NCBI GenBank assembly: GCA_002748015.1
Contig: PDRH01000020.1
Coordinates: 1-11,238, forward strand
Length of the DNA stretch: 11,238 bases
From: Bacteroidota bacterium
GTDB taxonomy: Bacteria; Bacteroidota; Bacteroidia; Bacteroidales; CAJPTX01
Direction: 5' to 3'
In this document: one piece after another, positions 1 through 6,096 of the stretch
Position numbering within the stretch: the first letter of the stretch is position 1
Layout: each line of letters opens with the position of its first letter
Notes under the pieces: model-generated
Told to the model about the DNA's origin: nothing
The model's database searches: none
The model's input: the letters and a program-made list of their open reading frames with translations, nothing else
Made by a program: the position numbers and the translations under genes

Positions 1-180
1 GAGGGCTGGGGCATCAAGTCGGCCAGTCGAATTAATCGTTGGGACTCTCGTTTTAGGGTGCTGAGCGACACCCCAATGTATAAGGAGGTACGTGGCGCAC
101 TACCCCTCAAGCAGCGTTTCATGCTGGCAATGAGCGACTGGATGGGCTTCGGAGGGATGGCCCATTTGCGGATAGGCTAG
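1..180 (+). CDS. C-terminal end of an unidentified protein (5' truncated)
   Basis: Frame 1 is open from the first base to a TAG at 178-180, giving 59 residues that enter from beyond the left edge. Composition and codon choice (GAG, AAG, CTC, GGC, CGT) match the neighbouring real genes, and the peptide has a plausible soluble-protein make-up, with a basic stretch rich in Arg, Lys and Trp followed by a tail containing SDWMGFGGMAHLRIG. I do not recognise the family and see no catalytic motif. It reads in the same direction as the C69 peptidase, which starts 73 nt later, so the two could be co-transcribed, but nothing shows it. A chance open frame of this length is possible in GC-rich DNA, so the call is moderate. 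Confidence 0.55.
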   Translation, partial: EGWGIKSASRINRWDSRFRVLSDTPMYKEVRGALPLKQRFMLAMSDWMGFGGMAHLRIG

Positions 181-253
181 CCACGCATTTTTCGGTATAC
201 GCCCATAGCGCAATGCAGTAGAACAATAGACGTAGAAAATAGCAAGTAGATCA

Positions 254-1708
254 ATGACAACAAACCATAGACAGGGCGAAGCCCAGAACCAGCTGGCGCC
301 GCTAAGCTCCGAGTGTACCACCATCATCGCTGGCCGTAGGATGACGGCCGACGGTGCCATGATGCTAGGTCGCTCCGAGGATTACGACGTAATGGAGGCC
401 AAGAACCTCGAGATATACCCCGACAGACCCCAGGGGCCAAAGGAGTTCGTTGCCCTAGATAGCGACTTCCGTTGCGAGCTACCCGAATCTGCCCTCGGCT
501 ATACGGCCCTTGCCCCCTTCTGCATGCGTGGAACATGGGGGAGTGCTGGCTTTAATACTGTTGGGGTGGGCATGAGTGCCACCGAGAGCATCTTCAGCAA
601 CGATAAGGCTCTGGCGGCAGACCCCCTAGTACCAGCTGGCGTTGCTGAAAACTCCGTCTTTAACATTGTAATCCCCTACATACGCTCCGCCCGCGAAGGG
701 GTAGAGCGGCTTGGGATGCTCATTGAGAAATTCGGCAGTGCCGAGGGCTTTGGCGTAGGCTTCATCGACGGGGATGAGATGTGGTATCTGGAGACGGCCG
801 CAGGGCATCGCTGGCTGGCATGCCGTATTCCGGAGGATGTATACTTTGTCTCCGGCAACCAGAGCCGCTTCCGGGAGTACAACCCCGGGGACAGTGAGAA
901 CTTCATGGCCAGCGACGACCTCATAGACTTCGCCCGCGAGAATGGGCTATACGATGGTAAGGGGGCCTTTGACTTCCACGAGGCCTACTCCCGCGATGCC
1001 GAGCTAGATACCACCTACAACTACCCCCGTGTTTGGGGCTTGCAGCGGATGTTCAGCCCCTCCATCAAGAACGATGTGGCCAAGAACACCTTCCCCGTCT
1101 ATGCCAAGGCAGAGCTGCCCATCAGTCTCTCCGACATGCGCCGAGCCTTCCGCTTCCACTACCAGGGTACGGAGCACGACCCCTACCTCCATAGTAACCC
1201 CAACGAGCCATATCGCCCCGTCTCCATCTTCCGCACGCAGCAGACCCACATCCTCCACGTGCGGCCAGAGCTACCGCAGGCTATTGGGCGTGTCAACTAC
1301 GTAGCTATTGGTATGGCCGCGCTGGGCGTATTCCTCCCCTTCTACCAGGGCATTAGCAGCCTTCCCCATGCCTACACCATTGGCATAGACCACTCCAGCC
1401 AGGAGTCGGCCTACTGGCGTTTGCGAAAGGTGCAGACCCTCGCTATGGTCAACTTCAACGCCTATGCGCCCATCGTGCAGGAGGCCTACCGCAAGCTCGA
1501 GGAGGAGCTAGACCAGCGCCAGAGGGAGATGGAGGCGCAGTACCTGGCCATATACCAGGAGCAACCCATCAGGGCAAGAGAAATGGTCCAGGAGTTCACC
1601 GATTTCGTCCTCGAGCGTGCGCTCATAGTAACGGATGAAATCAAAGAGGAGCTCTTCACCCGTCTGGCTATCGACATACAGGCTAACTACCGGTTTGCAG
1701 GGGCGTAG
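254..1708 (+). CDS. C69-family (PepD/U34-type) dipeptidase
   Basis: This is a 484-residue Ntn-hydrolase of peptidase family C69, which cleaves dipeptides using an N-terminal Cys exposed by propeptide removal. The family start is visible as C21-TTIIAG, followed by the R40-SED loop. Further conserved blocks are NTVGVGMSATES (about 101-112), WYLETAAGHRWLACRIPED (about 177-195) and SGNQSRF (200-206). The C-terminal third ends in a charged helical stretch. Length fits the family. The ATG at 254 is the only ATG before Cys21, and an in-frame TAG at 233-235 bars a longer form. It leaves a 20-residue polar propeptide with no hydrophobic signal sequence, so the enzyme is probably cytoplasmic, unlike exported relatives. 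No Shine-Dalgarno or TAnnTTTG box precedes it; the leader is A-rich. Substrate range cannot be read from sequence. Confidence 0.92.
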   Translation: MTTNHRQGEAQNQLAPLSSECTTIIAGRRMTADGAMMLGRSEDYDVMEAKNLEIYPDRPQGPKEFVALDSDFRCELPESALGYTALAPFCMRGTWGSAGFNTVGVGMSATESIFSNDKALAADPLVPAGVAENSVFNIVIPYIRSAREGVERLGMLIEKFGSAEGFGVGFIDGDEMWYLETAAGHRWLACRIPEDVYFVSGNQSRFREYNPGDSENFMASDDLIDFARENGLYDGKGAFDFHEAYSRDAELDTTYNYPRVWGLQRMFSPSIKNDVAKNTFPVYAKAELPISLSDMRRAFRFHYQGTEHDPYLHSNPNEPYRPVSIFRTQQTHILHVRPELPQAIGRVNYVAIGMAALGVFLPFYQGISSLPHAYTIGIDHSSQESAYWRLRKVQTLAMVNFNAYAPIVQEAYRKLEEELDQRQREMEAQYLAIYQEQPIRAREMVQEFTDFVLERALIVTDEIKEELFTRLAIDIQANYRFAGA

Positions 1709-1745
1709 CCCATTTTGCAAGGGAGGTACATCACAATATCAAAAC

Positions 1746-1785
1746 AAGTCGGCCGGTTGATAGCGCGCTATCAACCGGCCGACTT
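1746..1785. terminator. Bidirectional intrinsic terminator (40-bp perfect palindrome)
   Basis: Two 20-base arms are exact reverse complements with no intervening loop base; the outer end is AAGTCGGCCGG and the centre is TAGCGCGCTA. Short T runs follow on both strands: TTTT at 1789-1792 on the plus strand, and GTTTT just beyond the palindrome on the minus strand. It lies between the stop of the C69 peptidase (1708) and the stop of the oppositely oriented chemotaxis receptor (1817), which is where a shared terminator is expected. Function is inferred from structure and position. Confidence 0.85.
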
Positions 1786-1816
1786 AACTTTTGCCCTGAT
1801 GCTTTTACCAGATTCC

Positions 1817-3367
1817 CTATAGCTCCAGCCTATCGCTCTGCGCCTTCATGCTCTCCGAGACCTCTAGGATTATTGCAGACTGTTGGTTCAAATCCTTTGA
1901 CATGGAGGCTAGTTCCTGCGTGGCCTGGCTTAGGTGTCCCATGGCTATGGCGATGCTCGCTATTCCTGCCCCCTGCTCCCCGCTGGCTTCCCGAATCTCC
2001 TGCATGAGCGTCGTGCTTTTGCGGACGGCTTCTGCGCTGGTGTTTACCATCTCTGCGTTCTCGTTGGCCGCTATCAGGCAGTCGTTCGACTCGCTGGCAA
2101 TCTTCTCGGCAGTAGCCCGGCTTCGCTCCGCCAGCTTGCGCACCTCGGAGGCTACTACAGAGAAGCCCTTCCCCTCCTCGCCAGCTCTAGCGGCTTCCAC
2201 GGCGGCATTCAGCGCCAGGATGTTGGTCTGCGCAGCTATCGATTGGATGTCTGCTACGTGATCAACGATTAGGCGTGTCTTCGTCAGGTTGATGTCCGAC
2301 TTCTCCCTCCCGTCCTGTAGGTACTCGTGGATGCTCAGCAGGTACTTCTCCACCTTGACGGCGTTTTCTGCGCTCTGGCTCGCCGTAGTGCGCATCAGCT
2401 CCATCATTGAGGTAACCTCCTCGGCAGAGGCCGCCGTGTCGTTGTTGCGTGAGGCGAGGTGAACGGACGTGTCATCTACGCTGGCGGCCACCGAAGACAT
2501 CTGCTCCACATTGCCCTTAATGCCACTCACCAGCTCGTAGAGCGAATCTCGCATGGCATTAAGCGAACCCGAGAACTCCCCGAACTCGTCCTTTACGTGG
2601 TACTCCAGCTTGGCCGAGAGATCCCCCTCGGCGATGCGGGCGGCGAAGCGCATGCATTGGCGTAGAGGGTTCACGATGAGATTGGTCGCCCGGTAGCCAG
2701 CGAGCAGCAGCATGAGTACCAGAACCCCGCTAATGGGGTACAGGATCCAGTAGATTTTATTGAATAGCCGGTCGTATTTGGCGCTAAGCTCGGCGGTCTC
2801 CGCTCGTAAATCCGCAAGGCTTGTGCCAGAGCCAATCCAGAGATCCGTACCCGGTATCTTTTCGCACCATGCTAACTTCTGAACGCCATCTTTCCCGTCC
2901 TTCTGAAATACATATTCTACCAGCCCTCCGCCGGTCTCAGCCGCTCGCTGCATATCCTGGATGTAGGCCTTCCCATTCTTGTCCTTAAGCCCTCCCATGT
3001 CCTTGCCAATATTGTCTGCGCGCAGGGGGTGTGCAACGACTACCGTACCCCTGTAGACGAAAAGGTAGGCATGCTGCTCGCTCTTCTTGCCCATTTGGCT
3101 TATCACCCCCTGTACGTAGGCATCCAGGTCTGTACCAGCGGGGGCTAGCGAGTAGCTCGCACCGATAAGCTGCGCAGCGGCATGCCCTGACGAGCGAACC
3201 TTACCCTGTATCTCCTCCGCATAGATCCGTTCGATGCGAGCGATAGAACCCTTACGAACTTGTATGAGATTATACTGGTAGACGGCGCTAACTATTAGCA
3301 ATGCCATTACCGCAAGTTCCACCATGAAGCGGATACGCCGTCGCACCGTGAACGTTATTCCTCTCAT
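1817..3367 (-). CDS. Methyl-accepting chemotaxis protein with Cache sensor domain
   Basis: This 516-residue inner-membrane receptor signals to a CheA/CheW array. A basic N-terminus (RRRIRF) leads into TM1 at about 15-31. A periplasmic single-Cache-type domain spans about 40-190, with YLFVYRGTVVVAHPL and a LWIGSGTSL end strand; this fold usually binds small carboxylates or amino acids, but the ligand is unknown. TM2 is at about 205-225, a HAMP domain at about 226-280, and the signalling domain reaches the C-terminus. The conserved hairpin tip is at about 374-397 (IAAQTNILALNAAVEAARAGEE), followed by GFSVVASEVRKLAERS. There is no C-terminal CheR-binding pentapeptide; the protein ends SDRLEL. 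The ATG at 3367 has GGAG at 3380-3377, 9 nt upstream. The gene stands alone, with no che genes in the window, divergent from copA and convergent with the peptidase gene. Confidence 0.95.
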   Translation of the reverse strand: MRGITFTVRRRIRFMVELAVMALLIVSAVYQYNLIQVRKGSIARIERIYAEEIQGKVRSSGHAAAQLIGASYSLAPAGTDLDAYVQGVISQMGKKSEQHAYLFVYRGTVVVAHPLRADNIGKDMGGLKDKNGKAYIQDMQRAAETGGGLVEYVFQKDGKDGVQKLAWCEKIPGTDLWIGSGTSLADLRAETAELSAKYDRLFNKIYWILYPISGVLVLMLLLAGYRATNLIVNPLRQCMRFAARIAEGDLSAKLEYHVKDEFGEFSGSLNAMRDSLYELVSGIKGNVEQMSSVAASVDDTSVHLASRNNDTAASAEEVTSMMELMRTTASQSAENAVKVEKYLLSIHEYLQDGREKSDINLTKTRLIVDHVADIQSIAAQTNILALNAAVEAARAGEEGKGFSVVASEVRKLAERSRATAEKIASESNDCLIAANENAEMVNTSAEAVRKSTTLMQEIREASGEQGAGIASIAIAMGHLSQATQELASMSKDLNQQSAIILEVSESMKAQSDRLEL

Positions 3368-3510
3368 AAAAATACTCTCCTTTTACTACACCAGCAGCAA
3401 CCTACTGCCGATCCCCAATATACTTTACACCAAGCGAGCTGGAAACTCGGATACCCCGCCCCATGCGAAGAAAGGATCCTACCTCCGGTATACATAGAAT
3501 ACAAGTAGGT

Positions 3511-3518
3511 TACATTTG
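3511..3518 (+). promoter_or_regulatory. Possible distal -7 box (TACATTTG) upstream of copA
   Basis: TACATTTG matches the Bacteroidota -7 consensus TAnnTTTG exactly. It lies 196 nt before the copA start, and transcription from it would yield a leader of roughly 190 nt carrying a small ORF (3524-3559) and two short inverted repeats. No convincing -33 TTTG element is visible at the usual spacing. The same bases, read to 3520, differ at one position from the CopY operator TACAnnTGTA. Either reading could be chance. Confidence 0.3.
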
Positions 3519-3523
3519 TTCCC

Positions 3524-3559
3524 ATGAAAAAATCCGGACAGATAGGAAGCATCTGTTAA
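3524..3559 (+). other. Possible 11-codon leader ORF ahead of copA
   Basis: ATG at 3524 opens MKKSGQIGSIC followed by TAA. It starts 5 nt after the distal TAnnTTTG match, so a transcript from that box would be nearly leaderless for it. The peptide is basic at its start and ends in Cys. There is no ribosome binding site and no independent evidence that it is translated; it is recorded because short ORFs in metal-gene leaders can be regulatory. Confidence 0.15.
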
Positions 3560-3625
3560 ACCGCTGGTTGCAAGCGTTCTAGTGCTTGTGCTGAAAGTGC
3601 GAAAAATGCCAGCAGAGGCTTATTT

Positions 3626-3650
3626 AGAGCCGGGAAAGCCATCTGGCTCT
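3626..3650. promoter_or_regulatory. Inverted repeat overlapping the copA -33 region (operator candidate)
   Basis: AGAGCC at 3626-3631 is exactly inverted as GGCTCT at 3645-3650, with a 13-base spacer. The right arm falls about 22 bases upstream of the -7 box at 3672, where the -33 contact of the Bacteroidota sigma factor would lie, so a bound repressor or activator here would control copA. A second, weaker repeat, CAAGC/GCTTG, lies at 3571-3587. No regulator gene is in the window, and the assignment rests on geometry only. Confidence 0.3.
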
Positions 3651-3671
3651 CACCCATCCGCCCATAGTTCC

Positions 3672-3679
3672 TATCTTTG
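3672..3679 (+). promoter_or_regulatory. -7 promoter box of copA (TATCTTTG)
   Basis: Exact match to TAnnTTTG, ending 35 nt before the copA ATG. This spacing resembles that of the other two boxes in the window (23 and 30 nt). No clear TTTG -33 box is found 19-21 nt upstream, which would suit a promoter that depends on an activator. Confidence 0.6.
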
Positions 3680-3714
3680 GCGTAATCTGAGAGTAGTACC
3701 CAAGGGGAATAACC

Positions 3715-5916
3715 ATGAGCATAGAAAGACACATATACCCCATTAGCGGCATGGCCTGTGCCGCCTGTTCGGCCAGCGTAGAGAGCATGTTGAACCATAC
3801 GCCTGGCGTGCGTGAGGCCGGTGTCAATCTTGCCAACGGAACAGCCTGGGTGGTCTTCGACACCGAGCTGACCAGCCCGCAGCAGCTCCAGGCTGTTGTC
3901 CAGAGCATAGGCTTTGGCATGGACATAGAGGCCGAGTACGATATCCGCCGGAACCTGCAGGCTAAGCGGAACGAGGCCCTCGTTATGCGGCGACGTATGG
4001 TGCTGGCCTTCATCGGGGCGGCTACGGTGATGCTGCTCCAGATGTACTGCCCAGACCGCTTGCTGCAGATGCTCCTCATTGTGCCTATATCCTTCATCAC
4101 GGTCTACATCTTCGGGCGTAGCTTTCATCTGCATGCCCTGCGCCAGCTCCGCCATCGCCAGGTGAGCATGGATACCCTCGTCGCCCTCAGCAGCGGCGTA
4201 GCCTATACCTATAGCCTCATCGTGCTATTTGAAAGGGAGACCGGCAATATCGCCTTCAGTGGCCTACCGCTCTACTTCGACTCGGCCGCCATGGTCGTCG
4301 CCTTCATCCTCATAGGCAAGTGGCTGGAGGCCCGCGCCAAGGCCAGAACCAGCGGGGCTATAGAGCAGCTTATGGGCTTGCAACCAGACGTCGCCCACCT
4401 GGTGGATGGGGAGGATACCCACGACATCCCCCTGGCCGAGGTGCTCACCGGTATGCGCCTGCGTATTCTGCCCGGCGAGCGCATGCCAGTCGACGGAAGG
4501 GTTGTCAGTGGCGAATCTTACCTGGACGAGAGCAGCATTACCGGAGAACCCTTAGCCCAGCGTAAGACCACGGGCGATGCTGTCTATGCTGGTACTCTCA
4601 ACGGTAAGGGCTCCCTTACCATAGAGACCGAGAGCGTTGGTGTAGATTCTGTACTCGGGCGCATAATCCAGCAGGTCGAGGAGGCCCAGGGTAGCAAGGT
4701 CCCCATCCAGCAGCTGGCCGATACGGTCGCGGGCTACTTTGTCCCTGTTGTACTGGGCATTGCCCTGCTTACGCTGCTCGCTTGGGGCTACTGGGGTGGG
4801 AGAGGGGGCTGGATGCTCGGCTTCCACAATGCTATCACCGTCTTAGCCATAGCCTGCCCCTGCGCCCTTGGTCTGGCTACCCCAACGGCCATAATGGTAG
4901 CCGTCGGAAGGGCAGCCAGGGAGCATATACTCGTCCGGGATGCGCAGGGGCTGCAGATGGCCGGAGAGCTGCAGGAGCTGTACCTCGACAAGACGGGAAC
5001 GCTCACCCAGGGAACGCCCGCCGTGGTCGGCGCAACCTGGCGACCCGACGGCATGGGGGAGCTGGAGGGTAAGCGGGTGCTCCATAGCCTGGAGCTGCAG
5101 AGCGAGCACCCCCTGGCCAGCGCCGTACTTGCCTGGGCGCAAGACGCCAAGCCCTACCCCGTGGACGATGCCCAGAGCCTGCCCGGAGAGGGGCTGAGTG
5201 CCACCATCAATGGCTTGGGCTACTCCGTACTTCGATGCGCTGGGCAGAACCCTGAGTGGGCTATGCCTTTTATCGCCCAGGCCGAGGCCCAGGGGCACAC
5301 CATCTCGAGCCTCTACCGAAATGGCGAGTTGGAATGCGTCTTCGCCCTGACCGATAGCCTAAAGCCAACATCCCGCGAAGCCCTCGAGCGTATACATGCG
5401 CTAGGTATCACCACGCACATCCTCTCGGGCGATCGCCAGAGCGTAGTGAAACCCCTAGCGCACCAGCTGGGGGTGGATACCGCGGAAGGGGGGATGCTCC
5501 CCGACCAGAAGGCAGAGCGCATCGCCGCAGCCGTAGATAGTGGTCTAAGCGTCGGTATGGTTGGCGACGGCATCAACGACTCGCCCGCATTGGCCAGGGC
5601 TACCGTGAGCTTCGCCATGGGGCGCGGGGCGGATGTCGCCCTCGGCGTATCAACCTTCACCCTCGCCAGCGACGATCTCAGCCGCATAGCCTGGGTAGTT
5701 TCCCTCAGCCGCATCACCATGCGCATAGTCCGGGAGAACCTCCTCTGGGCTTTCCTCTACAACCTGGTGGCCATACCCGTAGCCACGGGGATACTCTACC
5801 GCTTCTGGGGCATCCTCCGCCTAGACCCCATGTTCGGCGCGCTGGCCATGGCGCTAAGTAGCGTGATTGTGGTAACCAACAGCCTCCGCATTAACCGTAT
5901 AAGAATACACAACTAA
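3715..5916 (+). CDS. copA: Cu(+)-exporting P1B-type ATPase
   Basis: This 733-residue inner-membrane pump drives Cu(I) (or Ag(I)) out of the cytoplasm by ATP hydrolysis. There is one N-terminal heavy-metal-binding domain, with GMACAAC at 13-18 (Cys15, Cys18). Membrane helices begin at about 95. The actuator loop carries TGE at 276-278. The transport site CPC is at 381-383, the phosphorylated Asp is D425 in DKTGTLT, the nucleotide-domain HP motif is H465-P466, and the hinge GDGIND is at 617-622. The last two helices hold Y682-N683 and M712-A-L-S-S716, the P1B-1 signature for Cu(+) rather than Zn or Cd. All catalytic residues are intact and length is normal for a single-HMA form. ATG 3715 places the HMA domain at the N-terminus and follows an AAGGGG run. 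No copper chaperone or regulator gene is adjacent. A -7 box and an inverted repeat lie upstream. Confidence 0.96.
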   Translation: MSIERHIYPISGMACAACSASVESMLNHTPGVREAGVNLANGTAWVVFDTELTSPQQLQAVVQSIGFGMDIEAEYDIRRNLQAKRNEALVMRRRMVLAFIGAATVMLLQMYCPDRLLQMLLIVPISFITVYIFGRSFHLHALRQLRHRQVSMDTLVALSSGVAYTYSLIVLFERETGNIAFSGLPLYFDSAAMVVAFILIGKWLEARAKARTSGAIEQLMGLQPDVAHLVDGEDTHDIPLAEVLTGMRLRILPGERMPVDGRVVSGESYLDESSITGEPLAQRKTTGDAVYAGTLNGKGSLTIETESVGVDSVLGRIIQQVEEAQGSKVPIQQLADTVAGYFVPVVLGIALLTLLAWGYWGGRGGWMLGFHNAITVLAIACPCALGLATPTAIMVAVGRAAREHILVRDAQGLQMAGELQELYLDKTGTLTQGTPAVVGATWRPDGMGELEGKRVLHSLELQSEHPLASAVLAWAQDAKPYPVDDAQSLPGEGLSATINGLGYSVLRCAGQNPEWAMPFIAQAEAQGHTISSLYRNGELECVFALTDSLKPTSREALERIHALGITTHILSGDRQSVVKPLAHQLGVDTAEGGMLPDQKAERIAAAVDSGLSVGMVGDGINDSPALARATVSFAMGRGADVALGVSTFTLASDDLSRIAWVVSLSRITMRIVRENLLWAFLYNLVAIPVATGILYRFWGILRLDPMFGALAMALSSVIVVTNSLRINRIRIHN

Positions 5917-5923
5917 GCCTAAG

Positions 5924-5987
5924 CCGCTTTGCAAGCCCCCCATTCGGCGCATTGGGCTGAAGGTAGCCTGTAGGTATAGCGGTTTTT
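5924..5987 (+). terminator. Possible terminator downstream of copA
   Basis: CCGCT at 5924-5928 pairs with AGCGG at 5978-5982, enclosing a smaller GGCT/AGCC hairpin (5955-5968), and five T residues follow at 5983-5987. The closing stem is only 5 bp and the enclosed loop is long, so this is a weak intrinsic terminator at best. It is the only U-tract-linked structure directly after copA. Confidence 0.3.
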
Positions 5988-6033
5988 AGCTTCGCTCAGC
6001 AGGGCAAACGCACCGCCTGCTCGCCCGCCAATT

Positions 6034-6095
6034 GCCGCATGCGGCGAATGGCAAATCGGTGTAAACCGAATTTGGGCGCATCTAGACCTATGCGC
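6034..6095. repeat. Cluster of three short inverted repeats in the convergent gap
   Basis: Three elements lie in 62 bases: the 12-bp palindrome GCCGCATGCGGC (6034-6045); TCGGT/ACCGA with a GTAA loop and flanking AAA/TTT (6053-6073); and GCGCAT/ATGCGC with an 8-base loop (6076-6095). The last ends two bases from the stop codon of the minus-strand gene and is followed on the plus strand by TTT. Together they probably separate transcription of copA from the convergent gene, but no single one has the strong stem plus U-tract of a standard terminator. Confidence 0.4.
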
Positions 6096-6096
6096 T

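Noticed and set aside
15..24. CAAGTCGGCC shared with the left arm of the 1746-1785 palindrome
   Set aside because: The match is 10 bases inside a coding frame with no inverted partner, so chance is the simplest explanation.
1885..1895. GGTTCAAATCC, resembling a tRNA T-arm
   Set aside because: It lies inside the chemoreceptor coding sequence and has no acceptor, D or anticodon arm around it.
3511..3520. CopY-type operator (TACAnnTGTA with one mismatch)
   Set aside because: Not listed as an operator: one mismatch in a short motif, no CopY gene in view, and the same bases fit a -7 box better.
3364..3552. 62-codon minus-strand ORF overlapping the chemoreceptor start as ATGA
   Set aside because: The overlap looks like translational coupling, but the peptide is rich in Cys, Trp and Tyr in no recognisable pattern, has no ribosome binding site and lies in the divergent promoter region.
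3556..4155. 199-codon minus-strand ORF
   Set aside because: It is mostly antisense to the start of copA and has no domain or plausible composition.
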